Source: Oscillospiraceae bacterium
GTDB lineage: Bacteria > Bacillota > Clostridia > Oscillospirales > Ruminococcaceae
DNA: 64,000 nt
Direction: 5' to 3'
Assembly (NCBI GenBank): GCA_015067175.1
Contig: SVMX01000001.1
Coordinates: 310,001 to 374,000 of the forward strand
Under the pieces are notes generated by a model. It was not told the origin of the DNA and ran no database searches. It saw nothing but the letters and a program-made list of their open reading frames with translations. Shown in pieces: positions 30,043 through 39,905 of the stretch. The position numbers and the translations under genes were made by a program. Position 1 is the stretch's first letter. Every line of letters starts with the position of its first letter.

Positions 30043-32064
30043 TCAATATACCAGCAGCTGCTCTCCGCTGCCTGTTTTAATTACATCCAGCCGTGCCATT
30101 TCTGCGCCTGCATAATATAGCACAACGCTGAAATCCGAAAGATCGCCGAAGGTACTGCTGAGATGAGAGAAACCGCTTACTGCGGTACCCTTGCCTACAA
30201 GCCGCTCCTTACAATACACCTCGAAGCTGTCAAAATCAAACATATCCGAAGTCACTCTGAAAGTAGACTTGATACCTCTGTTGCTTATGCTCCATTCGCC
30301 TGCGGAAAGCTGTTCGGTACCCCCATCTACGCTCTGCATATCCAACGTACCGAAATACTGCATGCCATCAAAAACAGCAATATATTTCAGCTCATTGTTT
30401 GCATAGAATTTCAGCTTAAGCAAAGAGCTGTCTGAATATATGACATTAAGTCCTTTCAGCTTGCCGTTGATCTTTGTTTTTGCACCTATCTGAAGATTAT
30501 CCTCGGTATAAAGCTCGTAATGCGTTACTCCATAGCTTGAGGGGATCTTTACTCCGAACTCGCACTTATAATCGGAGCCATGCGTATCAACATACCAGGA
30601 CGGTGTATTACTGTCTACCATATCGCCTGTTGAAATTCCGTCCTCATAATCCTTCAGCGCCGAATTGTCAGTGCCGAAAATTATATCAGATATAAAGCCC
30701 GATGTAAGCAGATTGAACTCGGAAATGCTCTTGGCATAATCTGTGCGCATTTCGTAGATGCTCTTCTGCTGCTCCATCAGCCCTATCTTCTTGTCATAAA
30801 GCTCGGTATACTCCACAAGACCTGCCATATTATCCTGCAAAGCTTCCTCATAGCTTTCTTCGGCATCTGCAAGATAACCCGCAGCCTGTGTATAGGCACT
30901 TTTGCTTGCTGCAAGAGTATCATAACCATCGTTTATAGATGAGAGCAGCTCCTCCTCAGCCGATTCCTTTTCGGCTCTTATTTCTTCAAGCTCCGCAAGA
31001 TTTACAAACAGTGCGTAACGCTCATCTTCAAGGTAACGGTCTCCTGAAAACTCACCCTTAAACCACTCCTTAGGTATAGAGATAGAAAAGAAAATAAGAC
31101 TTATTTTATAGCTGCCTTTCCATGGCGCCTCGATTTTTGACAGGAAAGCATTATATTTATCGATAAAAACTTCGTAATCCAGCTCTTCACCTCTTGCTTT
31201 ACAGGAGTTGATATAGCTCATTACGTTGGCAACATCACTGCCGTATCTTCCGGAATAAACGCTCTTCATGGTGTTATTCGCACTTTCTGCGTTATTCAGC
31301 TTTTCTCTTGCCTCATAATAAGTAAAATCATTCTGCAGCGCGTAGTTTTCAATGCTTGGGAGCATTGAACGATCGATATTCACAGCGGGGAGCGTGCCGC
31401 CGAATGTATATCCCTTTGTCACATCACGTCCTATTATCTTTGAAAGCTTTGACTTTGCAGCCTCATATGCACTCTGCGCTTTTGACAACGAATTCTGCGC
31501 GTCCTTCACCTGCTTTTTCATGTAGTCGATATCGCTTTTTTTAGCGTTGCCGGCAGCATATTCACGCAGTATCTTTTTATAGGCTTCTTCCGCCTCTGCA
31601 AGCATTGCCTTATAGAAATCGACCTCATAATTGCAATACATCACTTCATAATACTGCTGCTCGCATTTTGCCGTTTCGGACAGCACAGTGTAATTGTATT
31701 TCGCGTTAAGTATCTTTATTTCGCTCTGTATATCAGGCACCTTTGTAAGCAGCTCTACCTCCTTGGGCATACCATGCTTTTCGGGCCATCTGATATTGAA
31801 AAGCAAAGAGAATCTGATGGTGCTCTCATTGCGTCTTGTATCAACGATCGCAGAATACGCCTGTTTCAGCTGTATCTGCTTTTTCACCTTGCTGAGTGTT
31901 ATTGAACGCAGCTTACTGCTGTTCTTTACAGCCAACGATATCGCCTGTGACAACGACAGCTCCTTTTCAGCTGCTGCCGAGGCAACGGATGCTGTCAGCG
32001 GAAGCACCATAGCTGCCGCAAGTATCATACAAAGCAATCGCCTCTTTATTCCTGAATGTTTCAT
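30043..32064 (-). CDS. TolC/outer-membrane-efflux-like exported protein
   Basis: Signal peptide; KELSLSQAISLAVKNSSKLRSITLSKVKKQIQLKQAYSAIVDTRR and repeated long helices (AEEAYKKILREYAAGNAKKSDIDYMKKQVKDAQNSL), typical of TolC-type coiled coils. Confidence 0.7.
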   Translation of the reverse strand: MKHSGIKRRLLCMILAAAMVLPLTASVASAAAEKELSLSQAISLAVKNSSKLRSITLSKVKKQIQLKQAYSAIVDTRRNESTIRFSLLFNIRWPEKHGMPKEVELLTKVPDIQSEIKILNAKYNYTVLSETAKCEQQYYEVMYCNYEVDFYKAMLAEAEEAYKKILREYAAGNAKKSDIDYMKKQVKDAQNSLSKAQSAYEAAKSKLSKIIGRDVTKGYTFGGTLPAVNIDRSMLPSIENYALQNDFTYYEAREKLNNAESANNTMKSVYSGRYGSDVANVMSYINSCKARGEELDYEVFIDKYNAFLSKIEAPWKGSYKISLIFFSISIPKEWFKGEFSGDRYLEDERYALFVNLAELEEIRAEKESAEEELLSSINDGYDTLAASKSAYTQAAGYLADAEESYEEALQDNMAGLVEYTELYDKKIGLMEQQKSIYEMRTDYAKSISEFNLLTSGFISDIIFGTDNSALKDYEDGISTGDMVDSNTPSWYVDTHGSDYKCEFGVKIPSSYGVTHYELYTEDNLQIGAKTKINGKLKGLNVIYSDSSLLKLKFYANNELKYIAVFDGMQYFGTLDMQSVDGGTEQLSAGEWSISNRGIKSTFRVTSDMFDFDSFEVYCKERLVGKGTAVSGFSHLSSTFGDLSDFSVVLYYAGAEMARLDVIKTGSGEQLLVY

Positions 32065-32075
32065 TTTTCCTCCGA

Positions 32076-33461
32076 TCAGACAGCGCCAATCTCATAAAAC
32101 AGTACCTTTCCGTTACTGCAACAAAGCTTTATAAACAGACTGTCATTTATATACTTCACTGATGTAAGCCTATCTGAGGCATTTTCACCAAGATAGTACA
32201 TTATAACTTTTTCGGTTGATGTGGGTATGTATTCATATTCGCTGTATCTTCCCCAGCCGGCGGGCAACTGCAATGTGTTTGAATTAACACCCGCACTTAC
32301 GCCGTACAGCGTCTGATTGCCGTTGAACAGGATACGATCGATTCTGCCATCGGCATCAAACAAGAACCCTGTACCCAGCGCACTGTAATACAGCATCTCC
32401 ATATCTCCGATGCTTCTTACCGCCGCATTTTCGGTAAAGCATTGTTCCACAAGAGCTCGTGTAGACGAAACATAGCTTATATAGCTAATCTCTCCGTCTG
32501 CCATAACACCTGTGTAAAGGCATTCACCGTTAGGGGCGTATACACTCGCCGTTCCATTGGCGGCACCGTCCTTGAATTCGCCCTCTACACGCATTCCATC
32601 CTTGTTCTTATATAATGTACCACTGCCATTGTAAACACCTTTTACAATACCACCTGTGTACAATATCTCTCCGTTGGAATAAAGAGTACCTGTGCCTGTC
32701 ATTTCCGAATTCAGAAAATCGCCCTGATAATACAGCTCGCCATCCTGATAAAGTGTTCCCTTGCCATTGTAATTATCAGCCGAGACATTTCCGCTGTAAA
32801 GGATCATTCCCTCTTCATCGTATATAGTAGACTCGCCCTCAAGCTTGCCTGCCACGAATGTTCCCGACACCTTCAGCTGACCGTTCGGATAATACAACTT
32901 GCCGCTGCCGTTGTACAGACTCTTTGAAAACTCGCCTTCGTACAAAAGTATATCCTCTGCACAGTACAGCTTTCCGTCACCTTCATATTCATTTGCGGCA
33001 AACTCGCCCTGATATACAAGGAAACCGTCATAAAGTCTGCCGTCGCCCTGTGCTGCTCCGTTTTCCAGCTTTCCGCGATACAAGAGCTCTCCGTTTTCGG
33101 TATACACCTCTGCATTACCGCTTGCCGTATGGAACTCAGGAGTATTTACCACTAGCTTTACTGTAAAGAATGTACGGGAAAGCCACGGGATCACAAACCA
33201 CACCATGAGCATTATAACCACAGCAATTGCAAGGAGCGTTCCAAGTAAAGCACGCTTAGCTACATAAGCTCCGCCTATTCGGACATAATCGCTGAGCTGT
33301 GAGGGCTTGTTGACTATGAAATCTACTATGCCTTTGAGGATATCCTTCGCCTTTTTGCCAATAAGAAGAGGAAGTCTTTTTATTTTTGAGAACCTTACAG
33401 ATACCCTGCTGAACAGAGATTTAAAAAAGCCTTCTATTCGTCTGAACACCTGGTCAAACAC
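32076..33461 (-). CDS. Transmembrane MORN-repeat protein in the CIS operon
   Basis: Cytosolic basic N-term, TM (LLGTLLAIAVVIMLMVWFVIPWL), then about 8-10 MORN-like units (YRGKLENGAAQGDGRLYDGFLVYQGEFAANEYEGDGKLY...). Confidence 0.8.
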   Translation of the reverse strand: MFDQVFRRIEGFFKSLFSRVSVRFSKIKRLPLLIGKKAKDILKGIVDFIVNKPSQLSDYVRIGGAYVAKRALLGTLLAIAVVIMLMVWFVIPWLSRTFFTVKLVVNTPEFHTASGNAEVYTENGELLYRGKLENGAAQGDGRLYDGFLVYQGEFAANEYEGDGKLYCAEDILLYEGEFSKSLYNGSGKLYYPNGQLKVSGTFVAGKLEGESTIYDEEGMILYSGNVSADNYNGKGTLYQDGELYYQGDFLNSEMTGTGTLYSNGEILYTGGIVKGVYNGSGTLYKNKDGMRVEGEFKDGAANGTASVYAPNGECLYTGVMADGEISYISYVSSTRALVEQCFTENAAVRSIGDMEMLYYSALGTGFLFDADGRIDRILFNGNQTLYGVSAGVNSNTLQLPAGWGRYSEYEYIPTSTEKVIMYYLGENASDRLTSVKYINDSLFIKLCCSNGKVLFYEIGAV

Positions 33462-33486
33462 CTTTGTTCACCGCCTTTTGCATGAT

Positions 33487-34230
33487 TTAGTTGAGCTTCA
33501 CTACCGAAGCCTTCAGTGACGCCTGACCGCCCGAACTAAGCTTCAGTGAGCCGCCTGCCTTGACCTCAGTACTATCACCGTCAACAGTGATCTTTGAGGA
33601 CTTCATCTTCATAGATGTGTCCGATGATACCGACATACTGCCGCTGCCCTCCATCCTGAGTACCGTGGAGCCTGCGCTGATCACCACTTTGTTTTCTGCT
33701 TCTATGTTTATAGTACCGTTTGCAGAATCGATCTTGATAAAGTTCTTTTTTCCGTCATCCGATACCAGTATCGTTTTTTTCTCGTCGTCAAGACTTACCA
33801 GAAGTCCGTCCTTTGTTTCGATGTCGATATGCTCCTTGCCGTCAGTATCATCAAACACCAGCTTATGACCGCTTCGTGTCTGTATCATACGGATGGGATT
33901 TTCCTCAGTGATACTTACGGGGGGCTTGAAATTCTTGTTCCACAGCGAGCCTATGACATAAGCTCTGGATATATCGCCACACGCAAATGCCACAAGCACC
34001 TCGTCACCTACCTCAGGGAAAAACAGCATGCCCCACTGCGAGCCGCTCATCGGAGTAGCAACACGGATAAAATCCGTTTCATAATCGGGAATATCAAGAT
34101 TAAGCAGCTTTACTTTGACCCTGCCAAGATTTTCGGGATCGTTTATATTTGTGACAACCGCAGGGCAAACGCCACTGTAAAGCGGTCTTCTGTCCTCGAT
34201 TCCGTTTTCCATATAATCGAATAAGCTCAT
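33487..34230 (-). CDS. Baseplate spike, gpV/gp5-like (C-terminal half of an Afp8/VgrG-type spike)
   Basis: YSGVCPAVVTNINDPENLGRVKVKL, beta-helix-like C-term (KVVISAGSTVLRMEGSGSMSVSSDTSMKMKSSKITVDGDST). Confidence 0.85.
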   Translation of the reverse strand: MSLFDYMENGIEDRRPLYSGVCPAVVTNINDPENLGRVKVKLLNLDIPDYETDFIRVATPMSGSQWGMLFFPEVGDEVLVAFACGDISRAYVIGSLWNKNFKPPVSITEENPIRMIQTRSGHKLVFDDTDGKEHIDIETKDGLLVSLDDEKKTILVSDDGKKNFIKIDSANGTINIEAENKVVISAGSTVLRMEGSGSMSVSSDTSMKMKSSKITVDGDSTEVKAGGSLKLSSGGQASLKASVVKLN

Positions 34231-35327
34231 ACGATGTTGCCTCCCAACTCAACGGCAGTCGTGAATCTGTCGCCGACGAGCCTGTGAATGACCTTTTTAA
34301 TATAATAGCTTTTTTCAAAGCTGCTTCCAAATCCGCTCAGTTTCATGAATGCGCCCGGGAAAAGCTCAGGCATTCCGCCTATCTCCACATTTCCCTCTAC
34401 CGAAGCGTATGACTGCCTGTCAAGCTCTGCCTGTGCGATGGTGCGTGCTATCTCGCCTGTAGTAGCTGAGGGATCCACTATCGTTTTTGTCATATCAGAC
34501 GTCACTGCTCTCGCAGAGCCACCCGACATCCCTCCGCTTTCAAGTGCGGTAACAGAACTTGCCGTTCCTGTTATGCGGTTCTTTTCATCCTTTTCGTCAT
34601 TGCTCACTACCGTGACCTTTGAAAACCTTCGTCTGAGGCTGCTCTCCATCGAAAAGCTGATTATATCCGCTTCGGGAGAAATGGTTATAAGCTCTGTCCT
34701 GTCGCTGCCCCACGGAACGAAGTATGCCTTGCCTTTTAAAATGTAAAATCCGTAATTGACGCGCTTGGCAAGTCTTACAACGAAATCATAATCGCTCTCA
34801 TTGAGCTGTGAAAAAGGCAACTCGAGATCGTCAGTCGGCTCTATTCTGGAACCCGATATCACATCGCTGTATCGTCCAAGCGTATCCCTGACCGCATCAC
34901 TGTATCTTTTTCGGTTTGTCTTTATCTCAGAACGATAGCTGTTCATCATCATGCCCTTGCCGTCAAGGCAGGTGACTGTTATGGAAAATCCATAACCGTA
35001 GCTGTATTCGACCTGCACTGAATCTATATATCCCTCAAACACCTCTGATATGCTGTCTCCGTAGCCGAGTGAAATGCACACCGCACTACCTGTTTTCAGT
35101 TTTCGGGCAAGTGTCGGATCCATAGCATAGCCATCTCCATCACGGACAAAGCCCTCAAACACGGTGAACTGTGCATAGCTGGCTTCGTACTGGGCGGTAA
35201 GCTGTACCGTAAGCCCCTTCACCACGAATTTGTCCATCACATCGAAGCCTTCGATGTCGATCTCGGCACAGCCATCAATAAAGCCGTTATATTTACTTTT
35301 CAGCTGCTGGTAGCTGTACTTTGCCAT
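34227..35327 (-). CDS. Baseplate hub, gpD/VgrG N-terminal-like (split Afp8)
   Basis: 366 aa; ELPFSQLNESDYDFVVRLAKRVNYGFYILKGKAYFVP; 4-nt overlap with spike gene. Confidence 0.85.
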   Translation of the reverse strand: MAKYSYQQLKSKYNGFIDGCAEIDIEGFDVMDKFVVKGLTVQLTAQYEASYAQFTVFEGFVRDGDGYAMDPTLARKLKTGSAVCISLGYGDSISEVFEGYIDSVQVEYSYGYGFSITVTCLDGKGMMMNSYRSEIKTNRKRYSDAVRDTLGRYSDVISGSRIEPTDDLELPFSQLNESDYDFVVRLAKRVNYGFYILKGKAYFVPWGSDRTELITISPEADIISFSMESSLRRRFSKVTVVSNDEKDEKNRITGTASSVTALESGGMSGGSARAVTSDMTKTIVDPSATTGEIARTIAQAELDRQSYASVEGNVEIGGMPELFPGAFMKLSGFGSSFEKSYYIKKVIHRLVGDRFTTAVELGGNIV

Positions 35328-35338
35328 CGTTTTACCTC

Positions 35339-35965
35339 TCAGTATTCAATAGAATCCGTCACACTTTCATCGTGCGGCGCTGTCTTTTTCCGTTTGTTCA
35401 TGCGCACTTCGGCATTGTGGCGTGCTATTTCACTTACCGTACGGTTCTGACGGTCCAGCGAATATGCAGTTTCCTCTGCTTCGGCTGCCATCATCTGCGT
35501 ATACATCACGGGAGTGGTTCTTCCTGTAAGGTCGATCTCTATAGCAAAATCATATAATATCTCTATAGTATCGATTATCACAGAAGACTCGGTCGCATTG
35601 AAATCCGACACTGAAATATTCTCCACATATCCCGGAGAAAACGCATACGCATGAATAGGTTTCTTCATATCTGCGTCATAAACGAGCAGAAGCATAACAT
35701 GGATCTTGGGCAGGAATTTTGCGGGATTGAAAAAGCCCAGTCCCTTGGTCAGCACAAGCCGATTTGCATCGGTCCTGCTATCGCGATGGATATGTATATT
35801 ATTGTTGTCGCCGCCTTCGTGAAACGGCTCGAACTTATCTTTTGTCAGCGTCAGTCCGCTTATGGATTTGAAGCCGATCTTCACTCCGTCAAGAAACATA
35901 CAGAAATTGTATCCGGGATACGGATAACTGTTCTTAATGAACATATCGTGCATTTTCTTATCCAA
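35339..35965 (-). CDS. Second tail-tube-like protein (phage tail region / Afp5-like)
   Basis: NFCMFLDGVKIGFKSISGLTLTKDKFEPFHEGGDNNNIHIHRD...LTKGLGFFNPAKFLP. Confidence 0.8.
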   Translation of the reverse strand: MDKKMHDMFIKNSYPYPGYNFCMFLDGVKIGFKSISGLTLTKDKFEPFHEGGDNNNIHIHRDSRTDANRLVLTKGLGFFNPAKFLPKIHVMLLLVYDADMKKPIHAYAFSPGYVENISVSDFNATESSVIIDTIEILYDFAIEIDLTGRTTPVMYTQMMAAEAEETAYSLDRQNRTVSEIARHNAEVRMNKRKKTAPHDESVTDSIEY

Positions 35966-35977
35966 AACGCTCTCTCC

Positions 35978-36169
35978 TTATGTCACATCAAAGATGTTCT
36001 TCTTTTCACTCTCGCCGTTAAGGCGCTTGTTGATCTTGGAGATCTCCGCACACCAGCGAAGGCGCTCCTCATGCTCCATATTCATAATAGATTCATACGA
36101 CCAGTGGAAATAGTATGCGATAAACGCAACTTCTTCATAGATCTTATCGGCAGGATATCCTTTTATCAT
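35978..36169 (-). CDS. Small CIS protein (DUF6760/Afp6-like)
   Basis: 63 aa, GYPADKIYEEVAFIAYYFHWSYESIMNMEHEERLRWCAEISKIN. Confidence 0.7.
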   Translation of the reverse strand: MIKGYPADKIYEEVAFIAYYFHWSYESIMNMEHEERLRWCAEISKINKRLNGESEKKNIFDVT

Positions 36170-36181
36170 AGGATCACCTCA

Positions 36182-36541
36182 TCACTCAAAAACAACAGGT
36201 GCACGGAACTGTCTTCCGCACTGGGGACATACACAGCTTATTTCCGGAACAGAAGCTCCGTTTATCTCCTGATAAAAGCTCTGCAGAAACGCAAGATCGG
36301 CAGTGAACAGCTTTTCTACTACTCTCGTGTCAACGATAGGCAGGCTGCCAAGGCTGACAATGACTCTGGAGAGCAGGATTATCGTGAGATATCCCGGATT
36401 CTGCTGAACTCTTGGATCCTTTAGCGGTATTATTTCATCTGCCGCAGTGGCAAGTCTCATAACACCCTCATTGTGGACAACTCCGTCAGAATCGATATAC
36501 CCCTTGGGAAGTATGAATTTGTATTCAGTCTGAAAGCTCAT
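36182..36541 (-). CDS. CIS/phage tail-assembly-like protein with C-terminal zinc-ribbon-like motif
   Basis: 119 aa, first gene of the minus operon; CVCPQCGRQF C-term. Confidence 0.65.
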   Translation of the reverse strand: MSFQTEYKFILPKGYIDSDGVVHNEGVMRLATAADEIIPLKDPRVQQNPGYLTIILLSRVIVSLGSLPIVDTRVVEKLFTADLAFLQSFYQEINGASVPEISCVCPQCGRQFRAPVVFE

Positions 36542-36826
36542 GTCGGTTCCTCCGTTCGGTTATCATGTCAATAAATGATATTCATTGATTATATAATTAC
36601 CCGTATTATAGCATTTTTTAAAATAATCGTCTACAAAATAAAAGTAAAAAAAACGTATTCCGACCAAAAACATCACTTTAAACAAACCTTCAAAAAAAAC
36701 ATTGTTGACAATTCTATGTCAACATAATGACAAATCGACTTTACAAGAATTCCGTTTTCATGATATAATTATTCCAAGATTATACGCCTAATTGCAGGCA
36801 TTCGGCTGTATAAGAAAAGAGGGAAA
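36542..36826. promoter_or_regulatory. Divergent regulatory region of the CIS locus
   Basis: AT-rich intergenic region between divergent operons; tttaca-N18-tataat (36740-36769) faces the plus operon; 11-bp-period repeats at 36705-36732. Confidence 0.65.
36704..36732. promoter_or_regulatory. Candidate operator: triple TTGACA/ATGTCA/ATGACA with 11-bp period and gttgaca-N6-tgtcaac inverted repeat
   Basis: ttgacaattctatgtcaacataatgacaaa read directly. Confidence 0.5.
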
Positions 36827-37663
36827 ATGGAAAGACTTTCTTATGCAAGATCTGACAAAAATCAGAAGAACACTGACAAGAAAAACAGCACAGAATCCAC
36901 TCAGTCAGAAAGCAATTCCGCTTTGCTCAAACAACTGAGGAACAGTGCGCGAAAGCGTTCCGATTATGTCAGGAATACCACGATAAGGGACTTCTCTCCG
37001 GAACTCACAGGAGCACCCGAAGATGTTGCGACCGAGTTTTCTGCTAAAATAAACATGAACGACATCGACACCGCGTATATAGGATATGATGCCGAAACAG
37101 ACGCAACAGTCATAACGGTAAACCCAAAAGGACGCGAGATGTATCACGATGATCCTATAAGACATTACCGTTCGACGCATACGCACATGAATTCAGATCT
37201 TTCCCTGACAAGGCCACATCAGACATTTAACGTTAAGACCGAAGCGGTAGATAAACGTCTTACGACTGATATGGTGCGCTATTCTGCGACCGATGACAAA
37301 TTCGACATGGAGAGCAAGGGGCTTATAGCTGACAAGCTGTCAAGATTGACTGATCTTCCCGACAAGGAGATTGCCAAGACCGCAAGATCACTTAAGGATG
37401 TCGCAGATGAAAATCAGGGGGCAGAGCTTGATCACATAGCGGATATCGCAGAATCTAACGCCCGCAGGAGCGAGCAGATGCGACTGAAAACTGAACTGCA
37501 TATACGCAGCAGGATCAATGCGATAAATCAAAACAACATCAGCCGCAGCGACAGCTACTTCGATTTTCTGTTGAGAAGACGCAACGATGACGAAGAAGAA
37601 ATGTACGACATCGATGAACAGGAGGATGACAACTATGAAGACGCTGATAAAGACCGTACTTGA
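36827..37663 (+). CDS. Hypothetical hydrophilic protein, first gene of the plus CIS operon
   Basis: 278 aa, agaaaagaggga RBS region, no recognised domain, acidic C-term. Confidence 0.65.
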   Translation: MERLSYARSDKNQKNTDKKNSTESTQSESNSALLKQLRNSARKRSDYVRNTTIRDFSPELTGAPEDVATEFSAKINMNDIDTAYIGYDAETDATVITVNPKGREMYHDDPIRHYRSTHTHMNSDLSLTRPHQTFNVKTEAVDKRLTTDMVRYSATDDKFDMESKGLIADKLSRLTDLPDKEIAKTARSLKDVADENQGAELDHIADIAESNARRSEQMRLKTELHIRSRINAINQNNISRSDSYFDFLLRRRNDDEEEMYDIDEQEDDNYEDADKDRT

Positions 37664-38114
37664 CGAGTACGGCTGGAGGTACCTCGAGGGCGAGGACTCC
37701 TTCAAGCTAGACGTAGACGGAGAAAACACATCATGGACCTCTTTCCTTAAGCTGGAAGACGACGAAGTGTTCTCTTACTACTCCGTTCTCCCTGCAAAAG
37801 CAGAGGAGGACCTGATCAACAGTATTTCTGAGTTGCTTCTGAAGATAAATTACATCATCAAGATCGGCAGCTTTGAAATAAATCTTTCCGATGGTGCAGG
37901 CCGTGGACAGATAATGTTCAAGACCTACGGGCTTCTTCCCGCATCGCTCGTAAAGAGCAACACCTCGGAAGCGTCCGATCTGATCCGCAGGACGCTCGCC
38001 TACAATATGCTGACAATGGATTTCTATTCAAAGTCGCTTTTGAAGGCGATCTACAGCGGACAAATTGACTTAAATGAAATTTTAAATACTTCTGAAAGGG
38101 GTGAACAGGTTTAA
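37635..38114 (+). CDS. YbjN-like/type III chaperone-like small protein
   Basis: Start reset to MKTLIKTVLDEYGWRYLEGEDSF with GGAGG RBS; overlaps upstream gene end by ~29 nt. Confidence 0.6.
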   Translation: MKTLIKTVLDEYGWRYLEGEDSFKLDVDGENTSWTSFLKLEDDEVFSYYSVLPAKAEEDLINSISELLLKINYIIKIGSFEINLSDGAGRGQIMFKTYGLLPASLVKSNTSEASDLIRRTLAYNMLTMDFYSKSLLKAIYSGQIDLNEILNTSERGEQV

Positions 38115-38142
38115 CGTCGATATCAGGCGTTAGATCAAAAAA

Positions 38143-39867
38143 ATGGCAGAATATTTATCTCCGGGCGTTTATGTTGAGGAATTCGATTCAGGTTCCGTTC
38201 CTATGGAAGGCGTAAGCACCAGCACAGCAGGCTTTATCGGCGTTGCCGAAAAGGGGCCCAAGGACGGCGCACCCGTTCTCGTTACAAACTTCTCTGAGTT
38301 TGTAAGAGTGTTCGGCGGATACCTTTCCGAGCTTGAGTTCGGCGAGTACCGCTATCTTGCTTACTCCGTAAATCAGTTCTTCGCAAACGGTGGCGCACGC
38401 TGCTATATCAAGCGTGTAGTTCCTTCCGATGCAGCTTATGCCGGCAACGTTGAGGACACTGAATCCGCTCCGGTTGTAATCTACGCTAAGGATCCCGGCG
38501 CATGGGGCAACAAGATCAGCCTCAAGGTTGCTCCCTCCAGCAAATTCAAGACACAGATCCTCGCTGTAAACAACAGCGGCAATGTTACAAAGTATCAAGT
38601 AAAGAATGCTTCCGGCCTTACAGCAGGCGATCTCATCGCTTTCTCTGACGGCAAGAAGTACGTTGAAAACGTGATCACTTCCATTGACGGCGACATGATC
38701 ACTCTGCGTGATGCGTTTGAGGAGAGCGTTGTTGATACAACACTCGTTCCCAAGAAGATCATCTCCACTCTGGAGGCTGATATCGAGATCGCATACGATG
38801 GTCAGATCGAGCAGTATCAGTACGTTTCTCTCAACACAAACTCCGCTGACTTCATTACTCAGAAGCTGGCTAAGAGTGATCTTGTAGTTGCAAGTGTCAA
38901 CGTTCCTGAGACTCCCGTATCCGTTTATGAGTTGTTCACAGGCAACAAGCAGGGCGGAGAGGTAGTTATCAACCTGTTCGGCGGTACAAACGGTACTGCA
39001 GCAGCGCTCAGCGCAGATGACTTTATCGGTGAGGATAAGGGCCCCGGCAACCGCACTGGTATCCAGTCCTTTATCGACAACAATGTTGTAAGCATCATGG
39101 CTGTTCCCGGCGTTACAGACGCAAATGTACAGATGAGCCTCATCTCTCACTGCGAGAATATGGGCAGCAGATTTGCTATTCTCGACATCGCAAGAGATGT
39201 AACAGCTGTTGACGATATCCTTAACCACAGAAACATTTTTGATTCCGCAAGTGCAGCTATGTATCATCCCTGGGTAAAGGTATTCGATCCTCTTACCAAG
39301 AATACAGCAGCTGTACCTCCCTCCGGCTCCGTTGCAGGTATCTATGCAAGAACCGATAACGCAAGAGGCGTATGGAAGGCTCCCGCTAACGAGGTAGTAA
39401 GCGCATGTGTAGGTCTTGACGTAAGCTACAACACACGTGAGCAGGATATCCTGAATCCCAAGGGCGTAAACCTCATCAGAAGCTTCCCCGGCCAGGGTAT
39501 CAGAGTATGGGGCGCAAGAACACTCAGTTCCAACGCTCAGTGGAAGTACATCAACGTTAAGCGTCTGTTTATCTTCCTCGAAGAGTCTATCAAGGCTAAC
39601 ACCAACTGGGTAGTATTCGAGCCTAACGATAACGTTCTGTGGCTGAGAGTTAGAAGAACTATCGAAGTATTCCTCTCCAACATGTGGAAGAGCGGCGCAT
39701 TTGCAGGCGGCTCCGAGGGAGATGCATTCTTTGTTGACATCGGCGAGAATACCATGTCCAAGGACGATATTGACAACGGCAGACTTGTATGCGTGATCGG
39801 TGTTGCTCCCGTTAAACCCGCTGAATTCGTTATCTTCAGACTGACTCAGAAGACTGCTGACCAGTAA
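38143..39867 (+). CDS. Contractile tail sheath protein
   Basis: MAEYLSPGVYVEEFDSGSVPMEGVSTSTAGFIGVAEKGP...VSACVGLDVSYNTREQDILNPKGVNLIRSFPGQGIRVWGARTLSSNAQWKYINVKRLFIFLEESI. Confidence 0.98.
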   Translation: MAEYLSPGVYVEEFDSGSVPMEGVSTSTAGFIGVAEKGPKDGAPVLVTNFSEFVRVFGGYLSELEFGEYRYLAYSVNQFFANGGARCYIKRVVPSDAAYAGNVEDTESAPVVIYAKDPGAWGNKISLKVAPSSKFKTQILAVNNSGNVTKYQVKNASGLTAGDLIAFSDGKKYVENVITSIDGDMITLRDAFEESVVDTTLVPKKIISTLEADIEIAYDGQIEQYQYVSLNTNSADFITQKLAKSDLVVASVNVPETPVSVYELFTGNKQGGEVVINLFGGTNGTAAALSADDFIGEDKGPGNRTGIQSFIDNNVVSIMAVPGVTDANVQMSLISHCENMGSRFAILDIARDVTAVDDILNHRNIFDSASAAMYHPWVKVFDPLTKNTAAVPPSGSVAGIYARTDNARGVWKAPANEVVSACVGLDVSYNTREQDILNPKGVNLIRSFPGQGIRVWGARTLSSNAQWKYINVKRLFIFLEESIKANTNWVVFEPNDNVLWLRVRRTIEVFLSNMWKSGAFAGGSEGDAFFVDIGENTMSKDDIDNGRLVCVIGVAPVKPAEFVIFRLTQKTADQ

Positions 39868-39905
39868 TAAAACATACACTCTTACTAACGAAAGGATGAT
39901 CATAA

